A stretch of 64,000 bases of DNA from AC-51 sp963749895 (GCA_963749895.1 CAVVOG010000003.1:806001-870000), one strand, 5' to 3'; positions 34,178 to 42,135 are shown, counted from the stretch's first letter. Numbers and translations: made by a program. The notes: generated by a model from the sequence alone, not told the origin.

Positions 34178-34188
34178 CGGTCCCAGTG

Positions 34189-34578
34189 TCAGAAACCGCC
34201 CGGTGGCGTGTCCCCCGACATGTGCTCGAGCCCGTACTTCGTCACGAGCGAGAGGTAGTCACGCTGGTAGAAGACCTTGCAGCGGATCTCCGGGTAGCGC
34301 TCGCGCAACCATCTTGCCTTGCGGTTCTTCTTCGTCACGAGCCGCTGGTTGAGCGTGGTGATCTCGATGTAGAGGTCGAACTCCGCGAGGTAGAAGTCCG
34401 GGGTGAAACGCTGGACGACGTTGCCCTCACGATCCCAGTCGATCGCGAACGACGTCGGCTCGTACTCCCATTCGATCTGGTAGAAATCCAAGAGCCTCGC
34501 GAACTGGCGCTCCGAGGCGTGCGCGAACCGGATCTCGTCGCTCTTCAGCTGCGGACCCCCGACGGGCTGTGCGCTCAC
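34189..34578 (-). CDS. Small PD-(D/E)XK nuclease-fold-like protein
   Basis: 129-aa protein. A helical start (RFAHASERQFARLLDFYQIEWEYEP) is followed by strand motifs FTPDFYLAEFDLYIEITTLN. This resembles the PD...(D/E)xK core of small restriction-like nucleases (Vsr/DUF559-like), but with Thr in place of the catalytic Lys. Several Lys residues follow (VTKKNRKARWL) and one could take over. The end YPEIRCKVFYQRDYLSLVTKYGL is also typical of that fold. The GTG start overlaps the MerR stop by 4 nt (GTGA). Fold assignment is tentative; activity unknown. Confidence 0.65.
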   Translation of the reverse strand: MSAQPVGGPQLKSDEIRFAHASERQFARLLDFYQIEWEYEPTSFAIDWDREGNVVQRFTPDFYLAEFDLYIEITTLNQRLVTKKNRKARWLRERYPEIRCKVFYQRDYLSLVTKYGLEHMSGDTPPGGF

Positions 34579-35021
34579 GACCCTCCGACCGCGACGCGTG
34601 CCCGACGCTTCTTGGCGGGCGACGCGACCGCCGTCTCGACGTCCTCCCACACCCGGTCCACCGCGATCGCGAAGACCCCTTGTCCCTGGCGGAGGAGATC
34701 GACCACAGCCTCGGGCGAGTGGGCCTCGTACACCCCGTGACCGTCCGACATCAGCGTGACCTCGGCGAGGGGCTCGTCCATGGCCTGCAGGTGCTCGACG
34801 GCCTTCCGGACGCGCTGGAGCGAGATACCGGTGTCCAGCAGGGTCTTGATCACGCGGAGGGTCACGAGGTCCTGGAAGGAGTAGAGGCGCTGGCTGCCGC
34901 TCCCCGACGCGTCTCGGACGGACGGGGTCACGAGCTCGGTGCGCGCCCAGTAGTCCAGCTGGCGATACGTGATGCCGACGATGCGACAGACCTCGGGGAC
35001 GCGGAAACCCTGCTCGCTCAT
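34575..35021 (-). CDS. MerR-family transcriptional regulator (Rv1830-like)
   Basis: 148-aa regulator. The MerR winged helix reads FRVPEVCRIVGITYRQLDYWARTELVTPSVRD, then a GSGSQRLYSFQDLVTLRVIKTLLDTGISLQRVRKA wing-and-helix block. The C-terminal part is specific (VYEAHSPEAVVDLLRQGQGVFAIAVD) and has no metal-binding Cys, so this is not a mercury-type sensor. Together with DUF151, the second MerR and the FHA gene it repeats the M. tuberculosis order Rv1827-Rv1830. The start at ATG 35021 was chosen because the family begins there and GGAG lies upstream. The promoter region contains several inverted repeats. Confidence 0.88.
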   Translation of the reverse strand: MSEQGFRVPEVCRIVGITYRQLDYWARTELVTPSVRDASGSGSQRLYSFQDLVTLRVIKTLLDTGISLQRVRKAVEHLQAMDEPLAEVTLMSDGHGVYEAHSPEAVVDLLRQGQGVFAIAVDRVWEDVETAVASPAKKRRARVAVGGS

Positions 35022-35094
35022 GAACTCACGCTCCGTTCGGGGAAGGATCGGCCCGGCAGGCTGAGCTGAAGGGTCGGGCCGAAGGCTGGGCGGA

Positions 35095-35219
35095 AGACTT
35101 GAGAAGGAATCACGACCATGTGATTCGGCAGCGTACGGGCCGCGATGCATGCCGTCAAGGTGTCCCGCGTACGCGGGACAGCAGACATCGGCGACCGTGT
35201 CACCTGGGGTCTCAAGTCT
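35095..35219. promoter_or_regulatory. Divergent control region with three inverted repeats
   Basis: Between merR (minus) and the CAP gene (plus) are: GAATCAC-N6-GTGATTC (35107-35126); a perfect 20-bp palindrome TGTCCCGCGTACGCGGGACA (35161-35180); and a wide pair AGACTTGAGA (35095-35104) / TCTCAAGTCT (35210-35219). The last half-sites resemble the CTTGAG half of HspR-type MerR operators, so MerR autoregulation is a reasonable guess. Confidence 0.55.
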
Positions 35220-35284
35220 GTGCCCTCAGCGGCCGATGACGTTCCTAGTCATCCCGAACCATGCGATTGGGGCGAACCAGAGAC

Positions 35285-35755
35285 ATGCGCAGCACGACGC
35301 GTTCACGGGCCGCACGGATCGCGATCGTCTCGATCGTGACGCTGCTGCTGCTCGCGCTGATCCCGACGGGTGCGACGGCCGGATCGGGCGTCTACCGCGA
35401 CCGGTGGCTGATGAAGCGTGAGACGAACGAGTCCCGGCTCGCACACGGCGTTCGGCGCCTCGACCTCCATGAGCAGATGTCCGAGCTGGCCCGCCGGCAC
35501 TCCCTGAAGATGGCTCGCAAGGGAGACCTGTTCCACACGGCCGACCCCGCCGGGTACTACCTGAAGGGCGTGAAGTGGCGGACGTGGGGCGAGAACGTCG
35601 GGATGACGGGCGGGTCCATCGACGGGCTCCAGCGGGCCTTCATGCAGTCGTACTACCACCGCCTGAACGTGCTCAACGGCCAGTTCCGTCGCGTGGCGAT
35701 CGGCACGGTCCGTCGCGACGGCGTGCTCTGGGTGACGGTCTTCTTCTACGGCTGA
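35285..35755 (+). CDS. Secreted CAP/SCP-domain protein
   Basis: 156-aa exported protein. A basic start and hydrophobic helix (IAIVSIVTLLLLALIPTGATAG) form a signal peptide, probably cut near ATA/GSG. The mature part is one short CAP domain with HSLKMARKGDLFHT, WGENVGMTGG and SYYHRLNVLNGQFRRVAIG, containing the His and Glu positions typical of the family. Bacterial CAP proteins are extracellular; their role is mostly unknown. An ATG at 35261 would add eight residues before the signal peptide and is less likely. It is divergent from merR. Confidence 0.85.
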   Translation: MRSTTRSRAARIAIVSIVTLLLLALIPTGATAGSGVYRDRWLMKRETNESRLAHGVRRLDLHEQMSELARRHSLKMARKGDLFHTADPAGYYLKGVKWRTWGENVGMTGGSIDGLQRAFMQSYYHRLNVLNGQFRRVAIGTVRRDGVLWVTVFFYG

Positions 35756-35765
35756 ACGCGGAGGG

Positions 35766-36239
35766 TCAGCTCTCGAAGTCCTCAGGGCTGACGTTGTCGA
35801 GGAACTCGCGGAACTTCTCGACCTCCTCGTCTTCGTCGCCGGGGATCAGGATGGCGGCCTCCTCGAGGACCTCCGGACTCGCGAAGATCGGCGTGGACGT
35901 GCGGACCGCCAGCGCGATCGCATCCGAGGGTCGCGAGGAGATCTCGAAGCGCTCGCTCCCCCGCTCGAGCTCGATCGTGGCGTAGAAGGTCGCCTCGCGG
36001 AGCTCGGTCACGACGATACGCTGCACGTTCACCGACAGGTCGTCCAGGATGCTCTTGAGGAGATCGTGGGTCATCGGGCGGGGCGTCACCACACCCTGCA
36101 GGGACAGCGCGATCGCCGCCGCCTCGGCGGCCCCGATCCAGATCGGTAGGTACCGCTCCCCCGTTCGCTCGCGCAGGAGCACGATCGGCTGGTTCGTGGG
36201 CAGTTCCACCCGGACGCCGGTGAGTTCCATCTCGATCAT
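35766..36239 (-). CDS. DUF151 bifunctional nuclease family protein
   Basis: 157-aa protein of the DUF151/BFN family, some members of which degrade RNA and DNA. Typical segments are MELTGVRVELPTNQPIVLLRE, YLPIWIGAAEAAAIALSLQG, PRPMTHDLLKSILDDL and SSRPSDAIALAVRTSTPIFA. The C-terminal tail is acidic. It occupies the Rv1829 position between the two MerR regulators, which suggests a conserved but unexplained link. Confidence 0.92.
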   Translation of the reverse strand: MIEMELTGVRVELPTNQPIVLLRERTGERYLPIWIGAAEAAAIALSLQGVVTPRPMTHDLLKSILDDLSVNVQRIVVTELREATFYATIELERGSERFEISSRPSDAIALAVRTSTPIFASPEVLEEAAILIPGDEDEEVEKFREFLDNVSPEDFES

Positions 36240-36281
36240 GGCCGTGGAGCCAGCCTAGCCACGCCCCTCACCAGGGGCAAC

Positions 36282-36866
36282 TCACGCGGCGGCTGGGTCG
36301 CCGAGTAGCGGCAGGAGGGCATCGGGGTCTCCCTCGAGGCCCTCCATGTCGTCGACCTGGAGGATCGCCGGGATGTTACGGTACCGCTCACGGTGGTCCA
36401 GGCCGTATCCCACGACGAACCTGTCGGGGCAGTCGAACCCTGCGTAGCGCGGAACGAGTGGGACGATCCGCCGGGCCGACTTGTCGAGCAGGGTGCATAG
36501 CTCCAGCGACGCGGGTCCACGTCCTCGAAGCACCGAGAGGAGGTAGCGCGACGTCAACCCCGTGTCGACGATGTCCTCGACCAGCACGACGTCGCGGCCG
36601 GTGAGGTCGACGTCGAGGTCGAGCAACAGGCGGACACGCCCCATCGACTCGGCTGCGTCCCCGTAGCGGCTGATCGCCATGAAGTGGACCTCGAGCGGGA
36701 GGTCGACGGCGCGGATCAGATCGGCGAGGAACATCGCGCCACCTCGGAGGACCGTGACGAACACTGGCTCCCGCCCCACGTAATCCCCGGTGATCGTGTG
36801 ACCGAGCTCCTCCACCCGGCGACGGATCTCCTCGCGTCCGAACAGGACGCTGGCGACTGCCGTCAT
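36282..36866 (-). CDS. hpt: Hypoxanthine phosphoribosyltransferase
   Basis: 194-aa purine salvage enzyme that makes IMP or GMP from hypoxanthine or guanine and PRPP. The PRPP loop is VVLVEDIVDTGLT, the flexible-loop region is AISRYGDAAESMG, and base recognition is in KSARRIVPLVPRYAGFDCPDRFVVGYG, ending LDHRERYRNIP. ATG 36866 lies 8 nt after a TAGGCT box; the frame upstream is not supported. Confidence 0.94.
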   Translation of the reverse strand: MTAVASVLFGREEIRRRVEELGHTITGDYVGREPVFVTVLRGGAMFLADLIRAVDLPLEVHFMAISRYGDAAESMGRVRLLLDLDVDLTGRDVVLVEDIVDTGLTSRYLLSVLRGRGPASLELCTLLDKSARRIVPLVPRYAGFDCPDRFVVGYGLDHRERYRNIPAILQVDDMEGLEGDPDALLPLLGDPAAA

Positions 36867-36874
36867 GAGCCCGC

Positions 36875-36880
36875 AGCCTA
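36875..36880 (-). promoter_or_regulatory. -10 box upstream of hpt
   Basis: Minus-strand TAGGCT (TANNNT) lies 8 nt before the hpt ATG, consistent with a nearly leaderless mRNA. Confidence 0.4.
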
Positions 36881-36913
36881 GCAGCGGTGGTCGGAGGAGC
36901 GGGAGACTCCTCG

Positions 36914-38170
36914 CTAGTCCGCCAGGCCGCCGAGCGCCTCGGTCAGCGCGCGTCCGATCGTCACGGCCGTCCGGACCCACCACGGACCGTCCTCACCCGG
37001 CGCCGGGGGCACGACGTCGACGACGACGGGGACGCTCCCCAGCGGGAGACCGGGCGCGACCACCTCGAGGGTTCCGACCCTCGTGCCGGGAGCAGGTGGG
37101 AACACGGCCTGCGGATCGACAACGAGGCGGCGCTCGATCTCCTCGAGGGAGGCGGTGGGGACGAGCAGCGAGAGGTCGTCACCGGCGACCACCGGGACCG
37201 TACCCCCGCGGATCCGCATCGAGCCGAGCGGGTCGCCACGCCGGACGAGGTCCTCCCGCGTGAAGCCCTCGAAACCGTGGTTCAGGAGCGCTGCGGCGTC
37301 GGAGAAGGCCCCGTCGGGCGCGCCCAACACCACGGCCACGAGCCGGCGTCCGTCGCGGGTGGCCGTCGCGATCAGACATGCCCGCGCCCCGAAGGTGAAC
37401 CCTGTCTTCATGCCGTCGGCGCCGGGGTACAGCCACAGGAGCACGTTCCGGTTCTGGATCCGTCGATCCGGGGCGCCGCCGATCCCCTCGATCCGGTGGA
37501 ACCTGGTCGCCACGATCGTGCGGAGCAAGGGACGGCGCTCGACCGCCCTGATCAGGCGGAGCAGGTCCGAGGCGGTCGACCGTCCTCGGTCGTCCAGTCC
37601 GCTCGGGGAATAGAAGCGGGTGTGACGCATCCCCAGGGATGCGGCGCGTCGATCCATGTGGGCCACGAACGCGTCCACGCTCCCGTCGACGTGGATCGCG
37701 AGCGCGTCGGACGCGTCGTTCGCCGAGCCGAGCAGGAGACCGTAGAGGAGGTCGGCGACGGTGATCCGCTCACGTGCCCGAAGGCCCAGCGTGGAACTCG
37801 CACCGAAGTCCCCCCGCCCGTACACGGCGCGCGGGTCCACGACGACGACGTCCTGCGGGTCCGTGGTCTCCGTCACGATCAGGGCGGTCATGAGCTTCGT
37901 GAGACTCGCGATCGGTCGCTGCGCCTCTGGCGCCTTCCGGTAGAGGACCGCACCCGTGTCGAGGTCGGCGACCATGCCGACGGGAGCCGAGATCGTCGGC
38001 GGACGTGTCGCGTTGGCGGGCGTCCGCAGGGCGGTCGGGAACGGCGAAGGGCGACCGTCGACCGGGGTAGGCGGGGGCGTCTGCTGGGCGACGGCCGAGA
38101 CCGTGCTGGAAGCGACGAGGACCGCGACGATAGCCGCGGCTTCGAGGCGACGACGGACGAGGCGCGTCAC
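36914..38170 (-). CDS. D-alanyl-D-alanine carboxypeptidase (class C PBP, S11)
   Basis: 418-aa exported enzyme that trims the terminal D-Ala of peptidoglycan stem peptides. A signal peptide (residues about 1-28, ending VSAVAQ) is followed by a Pro/Thr linker. The active-site motifs are Ser89-x-x-Lys92 (ASLTKL), Ser149-Ala-Asn151 (GSAND) and Lys255-Thr-Gly (GMKTGFT). The C-terminal 100 residues form a beta-rich domain, and a C-terminal helix (VRTAVTIGRALTEALGG) could be a membrane anchor as in PBP5. The GTG start overlaps the stop of the upstream MerR gene (GTGA). Confidence 0.93.
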   Translation of the reverse strand: MTRLVRRRLEAAAIVAVLVASSTVSAVAQQTPPPTPVDGRPSPFPTALRTPANATRPPTISAPVGMVADLDTGAVLYRKAPEAQRPIASLTKLMTALIVTETTDPQDVVVVDPRAVYGRGDFGASSTLGLRARERITVADLLYGLLLGSANDASDALAIHVDGSVDAFVAHMDRRAASLGMRHTRFYSPSGLDDRGRSTASDLLRLIRAVERRPLLRTIVATRFHRIEGIGGAPDRRIQNRNVLLWLYPGADGMKTGFTFGARACLIATATRDGRRLVAVVLGAPDGAFSDAAALLNHGFEGFTREDLVRRGDPLGSMRIRGGTVPVVAGDDLSLLVPTASLEEIERRLVVDPQAVFPPAPGTRVGTLEVVAPGLPLGSVPVVVDVVPPAPGEDGPWWVRTAVTIGRALTEALGGLAD

Positions 38171-38907
38171 GCCGACGTGAGGTGCTCGCGCAGCGAGTTG
38201 CGGAGCAGGGCCTGCTTGAACTTCCGGGACGTCACGGTGAGGTCCGCCAACGTCTCCGCCGCGGCGCGACGGGCGTCGGGGTTCTTCTGGCGCACCATCG
38301 GCGCCACGAGGGCCTCGAAGAACGCCGATTCACGATCGGCGAAGTGCTTGTACATCGTCAGGTGTCTGGGCTCGATGCCGTGGCGAAGGAAGTCCTTCAC
38401 GATCGACAAGACGATGTAGTCCTCACCGTCGTAGTAGCGCGCCCCCTCGGGGCCATGGCTACACACGATCTGGAATCCTTCGAGCTCCTTGATCCGCTCG
38501 CGGTCGACCCCGGTCGCTGCGGACATCTCCTCGAGCGACATCTGGAGCCCCGTCGGCGCCTCCGCGATCTCTTCGGTCGCCGTCGCCGACCCCGTTCCCC
38601 CCGAGCCGTCACCCGCCGCAGCCCGCTCGAGCGTCGGGGCGTCCTCGTCGTCGCCCGCATCCTGCTTGAGGAGTCGCTCCTTGATCACCTTCAGGGGGAG
38701 GTACTCGTCGCGCTGCATCCGAAGGATCGAACGCAGCCGATCGACGTCCTCGACGTAGAACTTGCGGTACCCGGAAGGGGTTCGCTCCGGTTCGATCAGC
38801 CCCTCCGACTCGAGGAATCGGATCTTCGAGATCGTGATGTCGGGGAACTCCGCCTTCACGGCGACGAGGACCTCTCCGATCGATTGGTAGTTGCGCGTGC
38901 CCGCCAT
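38167..38907 (-). CDS. ftsR: MerR-family regulator (FtsR/Rv1828-like)
   Basis: 246-aa regulator. The N-terminal domain reads NYQSIGEVLVAVKAEFPDITISKIRFLESEGLIEPERTPSGYRKFY, the usual start of the FtsR/Rv1828 group, which affects cell-division genes in corynebacteria. A low-complexity linker (about residues 92-125, DEDAPTLERAAAGDGSGG) separates it from a C-terminal effector-like domain with ERIKELEGFQIVCSHGPEGARYYDGEDY and RHGIEPRHLTMYK. ATG 38907 has GGGGAG upstream and follows the FHA stop by 2 nt, so it is co-transcribed with the FHA gene. The symbol is by family and synteny. Confidence 0.88.
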   Translation of the reverse strand: MAGTRNYQSIGEVLVAVKAEFPDITISKIRFLESEGLIEPERTPSGYRKFYVEDVDRLRSILRMQRDEYLPLKVIKERLLKQDAGDDEDAPTLERAAAGDGSGGTGSATATEEIAEAPTGLQMSLEEMSAATGVDRERIKELEGFQIVCSHGPEGARYYDGEDYIVLSIVKDFLRHGIEPRHLTMYKHFADRESAFFEALVAPMVRQKNPDARRAAAETLADLTVTSRKFKQALLRNSLREHLTSA

Positions 38908-38909
38908 GC

Positions 38910-39371
38910 CTACTCCCCTGCCGCGAAGAACGTGAGCTTGAACATGCCGATCTGGACCTCGTCGCCCGTGGCGAGCTTCGTCTCGTCGATCTGCTCCCCG
39001 TTCACGTACGTGCCGTTCAGGCTCCCTTCGTCCCGCACGAACCACTCCCCCTCACCGCGTCGCTCGAACACCGCATGGGTGCGCGAGACCGTGATGTCGT
39101 CCAGGAAGACGTCCCTGTCCGTCCCGCGCCCGACGGTCGTCGCGTCGGTGTCGAGCAGGAACGTCGAGCCGGCGTTCGGACCTCGCTTGACGAGGAGCAG
39201 CGATTGCCCGGGTACGAGCTCGTCGTGCGGGAAGGGGAACTCGTCGCGTTCGTCCCCCTCCGCCTCGATCGCGGGAAGGCTGACCGTGACGTCACCTTGC
39301 AGAGCAGCTCCGCACTCGGCGCAGAAGCGCGCGTCGTCACGGTTCGGATGTCCACAGTTGGTACAGAACAC
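38910..39371 (-). CDS. Zinc-ribbon/FHA-domain protein (GarA-like)
   Basis: 153-aa protein. The first 22 residues hold a CxxC...CxxC zinc ribbon (C3, C6, C17, C20), followed by a disordered acidic linker and an FHA domain (about 57-150). The phosphothreonine site residues are present: GRGTDRDV (81-88), SRTHA (96-100) and GSLNGTYVNG (116-125). GarA in mycobacteria inhibits 2-oxoglutarate enzymes and glutamate dehydrogenase until phosphorylated at an N-terminal ETT motif. Here that motif is absent and only TVS near residue 29 could serve, while the zinc ribbon is extra. GTG 39371 is set by GAGGGGA 8 nt upstream. Confidence 0.88.
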   Translation of the reverse strand: MFCTNCGHPNRDDARFCAECGAALQGDVTVSLPAIEAEGDERDEFPFPHDELVPGQSLLLVKRGPNAGSTFLLDTDATTVGRGTDRDVFLDDITVSRTHAVFERRGEGEWFVRDEGSLNGTYVNGEQIDETKLATGDEVQIGMFKLTFFAAGE

Positions 39372-39449
39372 CGTTCGGTTCCCCTCGGGTCGGTCGTCCA
39401 GCTCAGCTTGGGGGTCGATGAGGAAGGGTCCACCATCGATACCGAGATG

Positions 39450-39478
39450 ACGGTAACGCAGCTCGATACAAGGGTCAA
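39450..39478 (-). promoter_or_regulatory. Promoter of the FHA-MerR operon
   Basis: On the minus strand TTGACC (39478-39473) and TACCGT (39455-39450) are separated by exactly 17 bp. It predicts a leader of about 70 nt before GTG 39371. The rest of the 231-bp gap up to gcvH shows no gene. Confidence 0.6.
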
Positions 39479-39602
39479 CGTCGAGTGGCAGGCAGGCTAA
39501 ACCGCTGGACACCCCGACCCTCGATACGAGGTCGAGCCGGGACGGATGTTGGTCGAGGCTTGCCGGATGAACTGCGCTGGAGAGCTCTTGACGGTCCGGC
39601 CT

Positions 39603-39992
39603 TCAGCCGGCGGGTGTCTCGACGAAGGACCGGTAGGAGGACGCGTTCATCAGAGCCTCGACCGCCGACGGGTCGTCCGGCTCGATCGTGACGAGCCACC
39701 CGTCACCGTAGGGTTGCTCGTTCACGAGCTCGGGGCGATCGTCCAGGAGCGGGTTCCGCTCGACGATCGTGCCGTTGAGCGGGCTGTACACGTCGGATAC
39801 GGACTTCGTCGACTCGACCTCACCGAACGGTGCGTCCGCCTGCACGGCGGTCCCGACCTCGGGGATGTCCACGTAGACGACGTCTCCCAAAGCGTCCTGG
39901 GCGAAGTCGGTGATACCGACGCGCACACGGCTGCCTTCGGCCCGCGCCCATTCGTGCTCCTTCGTGTAGCGGAGATCCTCCGGGAGCTCCAC
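39603..39992 (-). CDS. gcvH: Glycine cleavage system H protein
   Basis: 129-aa lipoyl carrier that shuttles aminomethyl between P, T and L proteins. The start ELPEDLRYTKEHEWARAEG and GITDFAQDALGDVVYVDIPEVG are typical. The lipoyl lysine is K63 in FGEVESTKSVSDVYSP. The end GDGWLVTIEPDDPSAVEALM is also standard. AGGAG lies upstream of the GTG start. It is in the Rv1826 position next to the FHA gene, and gcvPA/gcvPB lie 5 kb further along the same strand. Confidence 0.96.
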   Translation of the reverse strand: MELPEDLRYTKEHEWARAEGSRVRVGITDFAQDALGDVVYVDIPEVGTAVQADAPFGEVESTKSVSDVYSPLNGTIVERNPLLDDRPELVNEQPYGDGWLVTIEPDDPSAVEALMNASSYRSFVETPAG

Positions 39993-40097
39993 GCGCCATC
40001 TCCTCCTCGACCGTGCGCAGACCCGGGGGTCGGGTCCACGTCGCGGACACGATAGCCTGCGTCGTCGTCGGATGACCGCGCGGGGTCGGTCCGTGGG

Positions 40098-40685
40098 TCA
40101 GTCGGATCTGACGGCGCTGCGGATGTCACGCAGGTAGGCCCACGCGGCCACGTAGTACTCCGTGATGCCGACGGCGTACGCGACCCAACCGCACACGAGT
40201 GCGGCCTCGGCGAGCGGAAGGCCGAGCGTCCCCCAGGCGATCCACGGGATCGCGGTCATCAACGAGAAGGTGGCGAGCTTGCCGACCCATCGGACGTCGA
40301 TCCGGACCTTCCGACCCGCCAGCAGGAGACCACCTCCCAGGAGGACGGCGACGTCACGGACGACGATCAGCGACGCCGCCCATACCGGGAACACGCCCCG
40401 CACGACGAGTGCGATCAAGCCGGCCAGGATCACGGCGCGGTCGGCGACGGGGTCGAGCACCTTCCCGAGCTCGGAGACCTGACCGGTGCGTCGGGCGATC
40501 GTGCCGTCGACCCAATCGGTCGCCATCACGGCACCGAACAACAGCAGACCAACCGTGGTCGTGTCCGGGTCCACGATCAGGACCCAGAACGCAGGGATCA
40601 GGGCGATGCGCAACGCGCTGATCGCGTTGGGCAGCGTGACGATGCGCGAGGACGTCGGTGTCGTTCCCCCATCGCTCGCGTTCAT
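40098..40685 (-). CDS. pgsA: CDP-alcohol phosphatidyltransferase (PgsA type)
   Basis: 195-aa membrane enzyme, probably phosphatidylglycerophosphate synthase. The CDP-alcohol motif DWVDGTIARRTGQVSELGKVLDPVADR has the full D-G-x2-A-R-x8-G-x3-D-x3-D pattern (about residues 57-83). Membrane helices occupy the rest (IALIPAFWVLIV, VRGVFPVWAASLIVV, LVCGWVAYAVGITEYYVAAW). In M. tuberculosis a pgsA gene lies in the same neighbourhood. The only good start, ATG 40685, is just 3 nt past the tRNA-Pro 3' end, so its mRNA end is probably formed by tRNA processing. Confidence 0.9.
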   Translation of the reverse strand: MNASDGGTTPTSSRIVTLPNAISALRIALIPAFWVLIVDPDTTTVGLLLFGAVMATDWVDGTIARRTGQVSELGKVLDPVADRAVILAGLIALVVRGVFPVWAASLIVVRDVAVLLGGGLLLAGRKVRIDVRWVGKLATFSLMTAIPWIAWGTLGLPLAEAALVCGWVAYAVGITEYYVAAWAYLRDIRSAVRSD

Positions 40686-40688
40686 CGG

Positions 40689-40763
40689 TCGGGCCGGCCG
40701 GATTCGAACCGGCGACCTTCTGACCCCCAGTCAGACGCGCTAACCAAGCTGCGCCACGGCCCG
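40689..40763 (-). tRNA. tRNA-Pro (GGG anticodon)
   Basis: 75-nt cloverleaf on the minus strand. The acceptor stem is CGGGCCG/CGGCCCG, the D arm GCGC-AGCTTGGTTA-GCGC, the anticodon arm TCTGA-CTGGGGG-TCAGA with anticodon GGG and G37, and the T arm GCCGG-TTCGAAT-CCGGC. The discriminator is A and the CCA end is not fully encoded (ACCG follows). It lies between der (46 bp upstream) and pgsA (3 bp downstream) on the same strand. Confidence 0.95.
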
Positions 40764-40809
40764 TCGTCGGCGAGTGTAGCGAACCCAGCGCCTCCATCGA
40801 CGCCGGGCG

Positions 40810-42135
40810 TCATCGGCGTCGAGTCGCCTTCGCTCGCGACGGTCGCGCGCGGAACCGGATCCGGATCGGGATCCCCTCGAAACCGAACTCATCCCTGAGG
40901 CGGTTCTCGATGAACCGCTGATAGCTCGCATCCGGTGCCTTCGTCCCGCCGAAGATGACGAAGGCCGGTGGCCCACTCGAGACCTGGGTGGCGTAGTGGA
41001 GGTTGCCGGTCGCCCGAGGTGTCGGACGCTCCGCCTGCGCGGCTCGGACGATCTCGTTGACCTTCGACGTGGGCGCACGATAGTTCCACCTCTCGTGGAG
41101 GTCGAGCAAGATCGCGGGCAGACGGTGAACCCCTTGACCCGAGAGCGCCGACGTGCGAACCACCTCCGCCCGGGCGAACGGCCTGATCAAGCCATGGAGA
41201 TCCTTGAAGGCGCGGTCTTTCTCCTCGACCAGATCCCACTTGTTCGCGACGAGCAGGAAGGCGCGCCCGGCATCCATCACCCGGTTGGCGATCTTCTTGT
41301 CCTCGGTCGTGAAGCCTGCCCCGGCGTCGATCAGCAGCACGACGACATGAGCACGGTCGATCGCTTCGGAAGCGCGGAGGAAGCTGAAGTACTCGACGCC
41401 TCGAACGCTCTGACCTCGGCGCATCCCTGCGGTGTCGATGAAGCGCACGCGTCCCACGTCGGGCCACGTCACGACGGAGTCCACGCTGTCGCGCGTCGTG
41501 CCGGACACTTCCGACACGACGCTGCGCTCCTCGCCGACCAGCCGATTGAACAGGCTCGACTTCCCCACGTTCGGCCGACCGACGATCGCGAACCGCGGCT
41601 CGGCGTCCTCCTCCACGCGTGCCGAGCGGTCCGGCAGGACCGCGATCATCCGGTCGAGGAGGTCGCCCGTCCCCTGCCCGTGCAGCGCGGACACGGCGAT
41701 GGGCTCACCCAGGCCCACCCGGTGGAGCGCCGCCACGTCGGCCACGTCCTTCGGCGAGTCGGCCTTGTTCGCGATCAGCATCACGGGGACGGGCGCTCGG
41801 CGGAGCTTCCGTGCGAGATGCGCGTCCTCTTCCGTGAGACCGGCGTGGACGTCGACGACCAGCAGGATGAGGTCGGCGTCCGCGATCGCTCGCTCGGCCT
41901 GGGTCGCCGCCAGCGCCTCGAGCCCTCGAGCCCCCTTGAGGTACCCCGCGGTGTCCACGAGGCCGAACCGGCGACCCCGCCACGTGGCGTCGAGTTCGAT
42001 CCGGTCACGCGTGACCCCCGGTTGGTCGTGAGCGATCGCGGCCCGCCGCCCGAACAGCCGATTCACCAAGGTGGACTTCCCGACGTTCTGACGGCCGACC
42101 ACGGCCACCTTCGGTATCCGGGCTTCGTCGCTCAT
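40810..42135 (-). CDS. der: Ribosome assembly GTPase Der (EngA)
   Basis: 441-aa GTPase with two G domains and a KH-like C-terminus, needed for 50S subunit maturation. G1 motifs are GRQNVGKST (14-22) and GRPNVGKSS (about 188); both DTAG switches are present (VDTAGY and FIDTAGM), with NKADSP and NKWDLVE as G4 motifs. The C-terminal KH-like region includes RFIENRLRDEFGFEGIPIRIRFR. It overlaps the cmk stop by 4 nt in the usual cmk-der order. Confidence 0.97.
   Translation of the reverse strand: MSDEARIPKVAVVGRQNVGKSTLVNRLFGRRAAIAHDQPGVTRDRIELDATWRGRRFGLVDTAGYLKGARGLEALAATQAERAIADADLILLVVDVHAGLTEEDAHLARKLRRAPVPVMLIANKADSPKDVADVAALHRVGLGEPIAVSALHGQGTGDLLDRMIAVLPDRSARVEEDAEPRFAIVGRPNVGKSSLFNRLVGEERSVVSEVSGTTRDSVDSVVTWPDVGRVRFIDTAGMRRGQSVRGVEYFSFLRASEAIDRAHVVVLLIDAGAGFTTEDKKIANRVMDAGRAFLLVANKWDLVEEKDRAFKDLHGLIRPFARAEVVRTSALSGQGVHRLPAILLDLHERWNYRAPTSKVNEIVRAAQAERPTPRATGNLHYATQVSSGPPAFVIFGGTKAPDASYQRFIENRLRDEFGFEGIPIRIRFRARPSRAKATRRR

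Noticed and set aside
34575..35021. MerR gene as a mercury or heavy-metal resistance regulator
   Set aside because: No metal-binding Cys residues and no resistance genes nearby; synteny points to the Rv1830 group.
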